Assembly: GCF_017562075.2 (NCBI RefSeq) | Contig: NC_054082.1 | Coordinates: 49,020,347-49,084,346 of the forward strand | Reading direction: 5' to 3' | Source of the DNA: Anopheles merus | Taxonomy: Eukaryota; Arthropoda; Insecta; Diptera; Culicidae | Length of the DNA stretch: 64,000 nucleotides | Shown: positions 13,787 to 23,546 of the stretch, one piece after another | How the letters are laid out: each line of letters starts with the position of its first letter | How positions within the stretch are numbered: position 1 is the stretch's first letter | Made by a program: the position numbers and the translations under genes | Notes under the pieces: generated by a model | What the model was told of the DNA's origin: nothing | The model's input: only the letters and a program-made list of their open reading frames with translations | The model's database searches: none

Positions 13787-14192
13787 CTATTTCTTCTTCA
13801 TATACTTTAGATATTTGTTTGCGCTAAATGTATCCTCCACATCGTCGTCGATGCGAATCTTCTGCTTTGGTTTACGCTTTTCGATGCGTGCTTTACGTTC
13901 CGCTTCTGACAGCAAGCTTAGGTCAAGCGGCAGCTAAAAAAAATACCACACAGACAGCATTAGATAGTTGCACAAACTGCTAGGCGGAAGCATTTACCTT
14001 AATAATCCTTCTTGGTTCGTGATAGCTGAGGTTGATAGTCGCACCATCGGGCAGCACCATCATGGTGGGATAGCGCCGGGCGTAGATGCTACGGTGCACC
14101 TTCACTATTGCCGCTGTGTTTGACGACAGGCCACGTGCCAAGCTACTGTTTGCGTTCAAACTCAATCTGGTTAATAGTTTTGAAAACTGCAT
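13787..14192 (-). CDS. mRpL55: Mitochondrial ribosomal protein L55
   Basis: Two exons on the minus strand, 14192-13998 and 13933-13787, with a 64-bp GT-AG intron that joins in frame after residue 65 to give 113 residues. The product is a subunit of the mitochondrial large ribosomal subunit (mL55). The first 25 or so residues (MQFSKLLTRLSLNANSS...) are basic and Ser-rich like a mitochondrial presequence. The conserved core follows: VHRSIYARRYPTMMVLPDG, then SYHEPRRIIK and LPLDL. The C-terminus is the family's basic block (RKPKQKIRI) followed by an acidic VEDTF and a lysine tail, KYLKYMKKK. An in-frame ATG 24 nt upstream exists, but 14192 gives the better targeting sequence and usual length. 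The gene is divergent from the gustatory receptor, 1.16 kb away. Confidence 0.93.
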
Positions 14193-14624
14193 TGCTGTTG
14201 TTGGATAAATATACACTATTTTATGAGTAAAAGTTAAATAACTCCTGGAGACGGCACGCGTAATGTTTTTGATGTTTGTTGTTATTGTTTTTGTCCGGCC
14301 TGAGCATTGACAGATGACATTTCGAGCAGTTTACAGTAGAGTACTCGCGCCTTTCAAGCTGTAATAATCAAGCTGCTCGAGTTTTTAAAAGAGCCGCTTA
14401 AGAACGGTGGTTGTTACATTACATGTTTAAATGTAATTACATGTTCATTTTTATAGCAAATGGAACAAATTTTCCATGCAAATTTAAAATGTATGAACAA
14501 ATACAAAGTTTTGGAATAAGATGGTTTAAAAACGACGAATTAACAGTTTAGTTTAACAGCAAAAAAAACATTATCTATAAAAATCCATGTACGTCACAAC
14601 GGATGTAATTGTTGCAAACACATT

Positions 14625-14825
14625 TGTTACTTACTTACTTATCCGGCGCTACAAGTAAATCTTGGACTGTCTCAGGAATGTTTGAAACCGCTCACGGTCT
14701 CGCGCTCTCGTCTGCCAATCCGTTATCCCGGCATTAGTGGAGGACGCTTTGCCACCTCAGTTTGGGCCTACCACGCCCTATTTGTTCTTGTAGACGCCAT
14801 ACAAAGACTTCACGGGCTGCGTTTA
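14625..14825. repeat. Unclassified dispersed repeat remnant
   Basis: Begins TTACTTACTTACTTATCCGGCGCTACAA in effect (TTAC tetranucleotide run, then TATCCGGCGCTACAAG), with GC-rich text containing GTTATCCCGGCATTA and TTTGCCACCTCAGTTTGGGC, unlike the AT-rich flanks. The composition jump and the tetranucleotide border look like the end of an old retroelement. I do not recognise the family and see no second copy in the window. Confidence 0.35.
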
Positions 14826-15258
14826 CGGGCCAGCTAAAACGACGCACGTTTATGGCTGTCTTTTAATTGATCTCTAGATCTCTTTATTTTCTTAACATTT
14901 GAAAAATTTCAATGCTAAGATTATCAAAACAAATTTATTTGATTGCTTTTAGCATCAATACAGATCTACCATACTGGACGGAAACTTAATAGAAAGCAAT
15001 CATAGCTATCATAGCGGGATCTGTTTGATCTGTATGCTGTTTACAAATGTTGAACAACATTATCCAAATATTCCTTGCCATCGAACTTCCTGTGGAAGAA
15101 CATGGGTCTCATTGGGTCTCATCAATTACGCATGCGCAGTTTAACCTTTCTGCATAATCAATCAACAAACAATGCTCAAGGACTTGACATAATCGAGCCG
15201 GCTGCCATCGACATTTAATAATTAATATCAATTGGCGGCAAGCCTCTCTCACTTTCAA

Positions 15259-15263
15259 TCAGT
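15259..15263 (+). promoter_or_regulatory. Candidate initiator (TCAGT) for the gustatory receptor
   Basis: TCAGT is the arthropod Inr core. It lies 96 nt upstream of the receptor ATG, a plausible leader length. No TATA box is evident about 30 nt upstream. The motif is short, so chance occurrence is possible. Confidence 0.3.
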
Positions 15264-15354
15264 AGAACATATGCCCTAGAAGTTCAGTACTCCTCTATCC
15301 GCTCAATTGGTTAGCGATTTCTTTTGCAGAGCGATCAGCCACAAAACAACAATT

Positions 15355-16669
15355 ATGATTGGTCTTAAAAAGCATAGAGCATTTTTGGAACGACTTCGAT
15401 GGACCTTACGGGCCCAGCACGTGTTCGGAGTGTCCTCACTAACCGTCGACAAACGGGGAAATGTTAAGTCGGGCAGTGCGGCTCCAAAGTTTATTTTGGC
15501 GATGTTGGGACTGGCCATATTATTGGCGGTATGGTTCATCTTATACAACAACGAGTCACCGGTCATATGCCGATCGAAAGGTAATTTGCACCGGGTATTA
15601 AATAAGCTGACTGTAGCTAAATTAATTGCTTGTTCCATTTGCATACCTCAGCAAACCAGGTCAGGCTGTTTTATTACTTTGTCATCATTGAAACGCTGGT
15701 GGCGATTGCGTTCAATGTGATATGCACCATCAGAATAGCCTGGCCTGCATCGCAACACTCATTGGCGCAATGTTGGGCACAGTTGATAGCAAAGGTACAG
15801 GAGATCCAAATCATGTTCCAGTGCAGTATCGAGTCGAAGCGTCCGTTCCAATTGTTTTGGCTGTGGGTAGCTGTGCTGTCTGCACCGTACGGCTTTCTGC
15901 TCACGTTCATGGTTCTCACCTCGAAAGTGCTTTTCGTATCACAAATTAATCATTTAATACTATATGGTTTGCGAATTTACGCATACCTGTCGGACACAAC
16001 CGTGTGTGCCTCGTTTGGATTATTCGCCCTGCTGCTGAGAATTCTGATTGTTGAAATGCGACAATTGGTTCGAAAAACCACCATCAATGAACAGCAGCTC
16101 CGATCCATGATACAGCTGTATCGGCACATTCTTCAAATCATTGAAAGTTTTTGCGCAGTGTACGGTTGGGTGTTGATATTGATTTTTTTCGAACATTTCC
16201 TGATCCTAACGGATCGATCCTTTTTTGCAATACGCATGTATCGCATGCCGATGGGATTTTCCATTCAGCAGGTACTGTCGATGATGATGACTTGGGTGTT
16301 TCCGTTGGCGCTGAACGACATGTTGCTAGTTGGCGCGTGTACAGCAACGGAAAAGGCACTGCAGCAGTTTGAGCAGCAACTTTGTGAGGTTGGGAAAATG
16401 GCTAACATACAAAATGTGGAGTGTGAGCAAATGATCACTAGTTTCAGCCTGTACGTGGCTGAGCAGAAGCCAAAGTTTCGCATCCTGAAATCAATCAATT
16501 TAAGCTTTAATTTGATCTATGCGGTAAGTTATCTACAGCGCTTACAACAAAACAGCAGGATTTCACAGAGGAAGCAACGTGTTTATTTTTATATTGTTCC
16601 CAGAGCTGCGGAGTAATTGCCACGTATTTAACAGTGTTTCTACAGTTCGACAATGGAGACTCTTACTGA
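15355..16669 (+). CDS. Gustatory receptor (7tm_7 family)
   Basis: Three exons, 15355-15580, 15652-16523 and 16604-16669, separated by 71- and 80-bp GT-AG introns with matching phases (1, 0), give 387 residues, a normal length for insect gustatory receptors. Hydrophobic segments fit seven membrane passes: about residues 46-64 (FILAMLGLAILLAVWFILY), 81-103, then LFWLWVAVLSAPYGFLL, CASFGLFALLLRILIV, WVLILIFFEHFLIL, a segment ending WVFPLALNDMLL, and a last one in exon 3. The C-terminus carries the family signature TYhhhhhQF as TYLTVFLQF (residues 373-381), and the final phase-0 intron just before it is the conserved late intron of the family. These receptors are ligand-gated channels in chemosensory dendrites with intracellular N-termini; the ligand cannot be read from sequence. 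An AATAAA lies at 16799. Confidence 0.88.
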
Positions 16670-16970
16670 GCATTGGCCTGTGATGGTTTAGGAAAAGAAA
16701 AACAAACGATAACATGGTTGTAACGGATCTTCGTTTGAATTTTGAATGTTCGCCGTCAGCGAGCTGTCACGAGCAAATCAGCTGTCAACAAACAAAACAA
16801 TAAACAACATTGCACCGGAAAGCAATATCCACCAACAAAAACGCTGCTAGAAGTGCTTTTATCTGTTTGCTTTGCAACAAAATGTTGCACTTTTTATGAA
16901 GGTGCTCGTGCAAGTCTTAAGATAAAGCCCCAAATTGGTCCCATCAAGCAAAGCGACAACTTCTGCAGCT

Positions 16971-16992
16971 ATGGCTGCCGTTTGCGGAACGG
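16971..16992 (+). other. Candidate first coding exon (MAAVCGT, phase-1 donor)
   Basis: ATG GCT GCC GTT TGC GGA ACG G is followed directly by GTAAGTG, a consensus donor. The phase (1) matches the orphan acceptor at 25890 of the second cystinosin gene. This could equally be a donor with no function or the start of an unrelated gene. There is no independent support such as conservation. Confidence 0.2.
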
Positions 16993-17632
16993 GTAAGTGA
17001 AAAGCTTCGCGCAAACATTCCGCCGCACACATCGATGCCACCGATTGTTATCAGCAAGTCATTTTCAACAATGCATACAACGCGTCACACTTGGCCCAAT
17101 TAGCGATAGTGCATTAATTAGTCTCATTTCGTCATCAACTTGCTCCGCTGGTACGCCGATCCTGGTCCGGTGATTCATAGCCGGTCGCGCACCGGATCGC
17201 GAAAGAAAACTGTTCTGTCTAGTCATGGTTGCCGCGAAGATGCCTTGCACCGATCAATGGTCTCGTTTTTAGCTGCGGAAGGCGTGCGTTCACTGCCCCC
17301 ATGTGGTATGGAAGGATTGCCTAACACAGCGCGCACAGATGAACAGTGAAATGCATCGTTTCGGATCGCGTGATTTATTTTTAGTCCCCGGCTTGCGCTT
17401 GCCGATGGGTGGCTGCTCCCTCTTCCCCCATACGGTGGAAGGCGCCAACCCTTGATCGTTCTTAATCAGTGCCGTAAATGTTGCGTATCGCACGGCCTGT
17501 TCCGCAATTCCGTATGATGGTAGCAGCAATCACAACAAATTGAAATTGGCGACGACGGTCAGCGGGAATGTTGTCCGCGAAAGTGCAGTGCCGTGAAAAG
17601 TGGTGCAAGTGTGTGTGTGTTTGTCTGGTTGA

Positions 17633-17658
17633 ATGTCTCCGCAGTTCCGATCCCGATG
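17633..17658 (+). other. Candidate 5' exon end with ATG at the splice donor
   Basis: The exon-like segment ends CCGATG|GTAAGT at 17658. If it is spliced to the acceptor at 23508, the final ATG (17656-17658) is in frame with the first cystinosin CDS and would add 13 residues before the ATG at 23547. If spliced to the nearer acceptor at 17735 it gives a 31-codon frame, MSLWGVARSMERTAERE and onward. The upstream ATG at 17633 would give only a short upstream frame. The signals are good, but the use is inferred. Confidence 0.3.
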
Positions 17659-17923
17659 GTAAGTAACGTCTGGCGTCAATGAATCATATTGTTAAGCTCT
17701 CCTTTCTGTTCACTTTTTATTCCTTTTGATGCAGAGCCTTTGGGGGGTCGCCCGTTCGATGGAGCGTACCGCCGAGCGCGAGATACGGGATCGAAGGGAA
17801 GGGGAGGGCTGCATGGGAATTATTTAGATTAGATAAAATCTTACCACAACTTTGTCTTCTTTACAGTTAGCCGCCACTGTGCTACGCGTTGTTGTAGTGT
17901 TGTTTTTGTTTTGACTGTCACTT

Positions 17924-18333
17924 TTAATTTCGTCTCCTTAACGGCTCGCACGGGGCCGGCGATACGATGAGGCACACGGGGTTCCTTCCGACGCCCCACA
18001 GCCCAGCTTGCTCAATCACATCGCAGGCGCATCGCAGATCCGATCGAGTAGCGATACCGCAGCCCGCTTGCCGATAAAATGCCGGACGCAATTCGAACTT
18101 GATTTCTTTTTCTTTTTGCTGCGTTCCGACTTGTTCACTCACTAGTGCGCTGCAAACCATTTGGGCCAGGCGCGTACCGCGTACGTGTCCGCGCTCGTCA
18201 CGAGGTACAAATCCGTCGCCGATGTAGTAGGTGCAAAAGATACTGCCCCGGTACGATATTTAGTCTTACGGTAGCGCTGAGTGTGGCGGAACACAGCAGC
18301 ACCTAGGAGCAGCAGCAGCAGCAGCATCTTCAT
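17924..18333 (-). other. GC-rich minus-strand frames, one with a leucine run
   Basis: From an ATG at 18333 a minus-strand frame reads MKMLLLLLLLGAAVF and stays open to 18142, which resembles a secretion signal. The leucines come from a CAG/CTG triplet run, and the rest matches no family I recognise. A second frame (18160-17924) holds four or five cysteines but has no signal sequence. I cannot support a gene here. These are recorded as candidates for small secreted peptides only. Confidence 0.12.
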
Positions 18334-19375
18334 CGGAAGAACACGAACACGCCCGCTGCACAGAGAGGAGAGAATTTGCAGGTGAAGCATTGACGCTCGA
18401 GCACGAGATGTGGCTTACATTTTATTAATTACGTAAAAGGAAGGAACGTGTTTGTGCGATGAAGCATTAGCAACGGGTCTATCACGGTGAAAGATCTTGC
18501 CCCGCCTGTTAGGCAAACATTGCAGCCGAGCAAGGCAAAAACATGGACCTGTTGGTGTTGTTACAGCTGGTCCATCAATGTCGTTGCAAAGCATGGCACG
18601 CCGCAACGCCCGTTGTTTGGTTTAAACCTTTTCTCCATCCAGTCGGGTACGGATGATGCAGCTCTCTGTCACGGGAAGTGTGCCATGTTACAAGTCGATT
18701 TCTAAATTATGACCGTTTGAGAGAGTGAGTTTGCCACGTGGTACTGTTGACGCGGTGCGTTGCAATGATTTTTAGTTTCCACGATAGCACGTTAGCTATG
18801 GAACTTCCTTCTGTTATCGAAATTGTGCGCGTGCGTGTGTGTGAGTGATATTGCAGCAAACTCCATTAGGTGATCGAGACGAGTGATCTGATCGGCGATA
18901 AATTATCAGTTAAGATGAAACATGTGGTGTGATGCAATAAGGGGGAAATAGTTGATGGAACTCGCGACACAAACATCCTGCACTGCAGTTGCACTGTTCT
19001 CAATCAAAAACAAGTGCACGTGGTTTGTCCCACTTTGGATTCGGTTTTGTACATCAAATACGAAGTCCCTGGAATGTCCCAATCAAGTGTGATGACGAAT
19101 GGGGAAAAAAGTGACCACTGCTTTTGAATGTTTGCAAAACATCCTCTCGCTTTCTTTATCTTCTCCATCGCAAGGGAAATTTGCAAAAAAAAAAAAACAG
19201 TGCAACGTTTGAACCGCCAAGCCGCTTGTTAGAAATTCCCATAAATTGCACACTAAAGTCATACACGAGTTGTAAATCTTTGCCGGTGGTATCTAATCGT
19301 CCGCTCGGTTGTAAACTCATCATCGCCGGGAACAATTGACAGTAAATGTCCTCCATTGTTGGAAGCGCACGACCG

Positions 19376-19383
19376 CAAGGGAC
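19376..19383 (+). repeat. Left 8-bp target site duplication (CAAGGGAC)
   Basis: The same 8-mer is found at 19833-19840, immediately outside the other end of the foldback element. Perfect 8-bp duplications are the mark of hAT-superfamily transposition. Confidence 0.85.
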
Positions 19384-19832
19384 TAGTGATGGGTGAAGTG
19401 GCAAAAATCCGGAGTCGACTCCGATCCGACTCAGATAATTTCGGAACCGACTCCGGAAGGTAGGCGCCCAGTATTATCCGGAGTCGTTCGGAATCGTCCG
19501 GAATCGTTCGGATTCGTCCGAAGTCGTCCGAGTCACAAGCACACTGCACTGGACTCCTGTTGACTCCGACCAACTCCGTTTCCGGAGGACTCCGACTAAC
19601 TCTAGACGACTCCGAATGATTCCGACTCCGGACGTCTCGGACTCCCAACAACTCCGGGAGATTCCGGACGACTCCGAACGACTCTAGACGGCTTTGGATG
19701 ACTCCAGACGACTCCGGACGACTCCGACTCCGCGCAGAACTAGTGATTCGGATTTTGTCAAAGTTGGAATCGGACTAATAATAGTAGAAGTCCGATCGGA
19801 GTCGTGAGAGCGCTCCAAAGAGCACATCACTA
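19384..19832 (+). mobile_element. hAT-like foldback MITE, copy 1 (complete, perfect TSD)
   Basis: This 449-bp non-coding element starts TAGTGATGGG and ends CACATCACTA, flanked by the perfect 8-bp repeat CAAGGGAC. The termini fit the hAT pattern (TAGNG...), so mobilisation in trans by a hAT transposase is inferred. The left arm is a degenerate 10-bp tandem repeat of the type GGAGTCGTCC (about 19480-19535). The right arm (about 19565-19735) is the same unit in reverse complement (GGACGACTCC), with a short centre around 'CACAAGCACACTGCACTGG'. The element can therefore fold into a long imperfect hairpin. It encodes no protein. Confidence 0.85.
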
Positions 19833-19840
19833 CAAGGGAC

Positions 19841-22800
19841 GCACAGTTGACGCAACAGTTGCATGATAACAGAGACGCTGGATTGCCGCTGGCCGGATGG
19901 TGATGCGACTGATTACAGTGCACGTGACTCAGCAGAATCGTATCCGATTCTGCTCTAATTGTTGCACACCCGATGGAGAATGGAGAATTGCAGTTAAAAT
20001 CCACTTAAACGTTTCCACCTAGTGTGTGGAATAACCAGTGCGTCCCACTTGTACACATCTAATCCTATTACACCGTCCCTTTAGAATGGCTTTTGGTGGG
20101 GCTTTTAACAAACTTACGAACGGAATGAAATTGATACAACCGTTTAACACACACACGCGCGCGCACACTGTCCGTTTGGATGTTCCCGGAAATGGAAGGA
20201 ACCGTTTCTAGCACCGAAGTGAAATGCCAACGCACCCTGAGCCCAATTCTGTACGAAACTCGGCATCAAAGTTACTGCCGGGCCGCGCTAATTGGCCGAA
20301 CAAGCCGAGAGCAGGGAGCAGCAGACGCAATTATCGATCGCCCGGGCTCTCAATGATGATGGATGGACGCACAAGCCGAACGCACACAGAATGTAGAAAC
20401 ACACACACATACAAGCGTGCCCGTGTGTCCGTGGGCAAGTGTGTGCGTGTTTTGATCGTGTGTGCGCGCACGGTCGGCTAGCCGCGTCCGGTATTTAAAG
20501 CGCACAGTTGGCAAGTGGTTCTCGCATTCCGCGGTGTGTTTCGGTTTCGTGTGCTTGACGTGCCGTTGCGTCCGTGCCTTCGAGAAGCAGCAGGAGGAGC
20601 AGGAGGGGATCTAGGAAGAAGAAAAAGAAGAGAACGTCTTTTTTGTGCCCGGTTGGTCCGTCTGCGTTCATCTCGGAAGGGTGTACCAGTGTTATTGTGT
20701 ACCATTTTGGAGCGTTACCGGACGCGCAGGATACATCCAAAAGCAGGTTGGTAGTCTCTCGATATACGAAGCAAATCCCCCCCCCCCTCCCTTCCCACAG
20801 CCGGCGATCACACTGCCCCAGGAAAGGAAAGGTGGTGTGTGCCTGTGTTTGTAGGTTAAGTTCAGGGATGAGTGGACATGGACGGACAGAGCCGGTTCCG
20901 GTTTTTTTTATCCCCGAGGCCACCACTCTTTGAAAGTGTTTGCCCTCTCGGGGCTGCCCTACGGGTGCCTGTTCCATTTCGAATTTCGGAGTGGCGGGTT
21001 TTCTCAAGGCGCAGTTGCAGCTGTGGAGCCGGGTAGCGGGGGCTCGATCACTCGGCCGTTCAATGTCAGCCGTGTAATGGCTAGCGCGGCTGTGGACGGG
21101 TTATTGGCTCGCTCATATTATCCGGTGTTGCCGCGTGTGTGCCAGAGCGAGCGAGTGAGCAACCCTCCCCCTTTGCACGGCATCCCCAGGGTCACACACA
21201 ACCACACACCGCACCGTTGCACCTAGACAGAAGTGGGCGCGTTTTCACCTCACCGACTACTTGGGTTGATTGTTATGCAACACGTGCAAATGCTGCAAAA
21301 TCGAGGCACACGATGTACGCAATGCTATGGGAGGAGGGTTAGGGTGCCGCTGCTGCTCAGTGTCACTGGCAAAGGACCGATCCGATCAGTGTCGCGTCAA
21401 CACAGTCACTGCCACGCGGGAGAATTCCAACCCCCAACCGTAGTGCTGCTATCAACGTGTAGTGGTAGTGTCGTTGATTGTGAGTTACCTGCCGGCGCAT
21501 GATGTTTTGATAGCATGTGAAAAGGAGGTGATAAAGATACGGCGTTTTACTGCTCGAAAGTACAAATATCCCTTGCTGTTTGGCTGCTGATCTGAGCGCT
21601 GCAAATGGGAGAGTTAAGATGAAGTGTGTGTGTTTATGCTCTTGGAATCCGTTTTCCACTGCGACTGGGAATTCCCGGGTTTACCTACCTACAGTGCGAT
21701 GCATTGCGAGGTGCAACATGCGCGCACTGCACATTACAACCGGCCCGTCCGTAGTGGGTCGCGCACTAGTATGTGATCATAAGCTTCGCTGCCACCTTTG
21801 GGCTCAGTAACTGACGGTCAGTGTAGCGGTTAGGACACAAACACACGCCGCCTTCGGTGAGTGCTTCGTTTCCGTTTTCCGAGTAACCTGCCAAGGCTGG
21901 GCGATAGGATGGCGTGGGAGTGGCATGGTGGGCTAGTGCGCGGTGTTGCATGTTATTATCAGTGGTGCGAGATTTGTCGGTGCTACGCACTTTGGTGGCA
22001 AACACAAGCGAAGTGCGTGTGCGTGTGTGTGTGGATTGTGTTGATTTTTGGGAAGGTGCATACAAAATAACCGTTAGAAGTATTTACCTCTCTTTCTCTG
22101 TTTGGTGGTCGTTGGCATACAAACCTACTTGTACGTGTTATGATTGGTGCAAAGGTGCAAAGCGATGCAATAATTGGCCGTCGGTTCGATGGAAACGAGT
22201 TGTTTTGAAAAAAAAAAAAACCCTGCCCACACTCGCGCTGGGCGTGTAGTGTTTGGGGTTTATTGGCCCGCTGTTTATCGCAATTTGCTTGACATCTTCG
22301 TTAAAATAAAGCCAAGATTAAAAACACTTACGCAGGTGACCAACATAGGGGTGGAATGTTATTTGCACTTCAAAACGGCGCCAGTTACTTGATGCTTTGT
22401 TGTGGGCCACTTCACAGGTCAACACTTCATCAGCCGTCGTCGAGGGGGTCGAGCTGAGCACATTGCAAAGTTCAAGTGATCATCAATAATGGTGACACAT
22501 AAACCTCGTCAAGTAGCCATGGTTACCAACGGTTCCTAGCGGACTTTGACGTAATATGGTATGATTGTTTTTTTTGTATCGTTCGTTGGTGCAGGAGAGA
22601 TTTTGGAAATGAAAATTCAAGTTGTAAAGCTTATCATGTAATATTTTGAGGTTCGTTGTCTATTCGCACAGGTATTGACGTAAGTTTCAAGCCACTTGCT
22701 CGTTGCACAAAAAAGAGGGAGGGCCGAATAAGAAGGTAGGTGACCTTTCCGTGGCGCCGGTGGTTTCCTTCCGTTCCGAGCGAGCCGGTTCGTTGGGGTG

Positions 22801-23507
22801 ATTCCCATTCAACCCTGGGCGGCATTTGACAACTTTTGCCACCAGCGAGCTCGATTGCGTGCCCGCCTTGCCGCCGGATAAGTTGTAACTTTAGCAAACT
22901 TAAGAAGCCGGACCGCAAACCAAGTACGTTTCGCAGGCTGGCTGTCAGTCGCATGGCACCATGATGGTTGCTTCATAAACACAGCCACAGAGGAAGGCGT
23001 TGAAGTTGAGTTTAGTGTGAACGCAAAAGCAAGAAACAAAAATCCCCATCTCGACGCTCGATGCTGGGTTTACCCGGGCTCTAGATCAAGTCTCGTCTGC
23101 GGTCTGCGGGCAGGACGGGCGGACGGGTTTTGTGGAGCCGCACCGAAACCTTACTGTCAACTTTCGCCATCCGGCAAGGCGCACGCGAAATTGTGCGCGA
23201 AAGTGACGAGTGAGCGTTATGAATATTCCGATGAGTTTGGAGCTCGGTGCCGGCGGCGTGCGGTTGGCTTTCGGCACGTGTCGCTCCCTGCGTCAACGTC
23301 TTGGTGTGTACTGCGACGCAGCCGGAAATCCGATCCGGCCACAGTATGGTCTTGGTGGGTTGCACAGTTGTTTGCTAATGTAATCCTTGCTGGCACAAAT
23401 GCATGAACCGGGCGGAAAGGAGGCGGGCGAACACACAAAACTAGTGCTGATTGATGAATGCTATTAAATGCGACCGCTTATTAATACCCTTGCCTTCTTT
23501 TTATTAG
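19841..23507. other. Gene-free stretch upstream of cystinosin 1
   Basis: Mixed GC-rich and CA/TG-rich DNA with no supportable CDS. It may contain the cystinosin promoter and first intron. The open frames at 20.2-21.3 kb and 22.6-23.4 kb occur on both strands at once, which points to composition and not to genes. Confidence 0.4.
20492..20500 (+). promoter_or_regulatory. Candidate TATA-like element
   Basis: TATTTAAAG sits at the border between CA/GT microsatellite DNA and a GC-rich segment that looks like a leader. It could serve a transcript running to the right (for example the cystinosin locus). There is no consensus Inr at a fixed distance, so this is only a candidate. Confidence 0.2.
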
Positions 23508-23546
23508 GTCTTGCCAGCGCAGAGTGTTTGCAACTATCGGCTGAAG

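Larger units (their letters stand above)
14193..15354. other. Intergenic region between mRpL55 and the gustatory receptor
   Basis: Divergent intergenic DNA that must hold both promoters. It contains an unclassified dispersed repeat (about 14625-14825) and an initiator-like TCAGT at 15259. I see no other gene. Confidence 0.5.
16670..19375. other. Region with candidate 5' exons but no identified gene
   Basis: Sequence between the receptor and the first foldback element. It contains two short exon-like segments ending in strong GTAAG donors (16971-16992 and 17633-17658), a 76-bp intron-like interval (17659-17734, GTAAGT to TTTTGATGCAG), and GC-rich open frames on the minus strand. The frames at 17290-17529 and 17065-17250 are open by composition and match no family I know. 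It may be the 5' region of the cystinosin locus. Confidence 0.3.
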
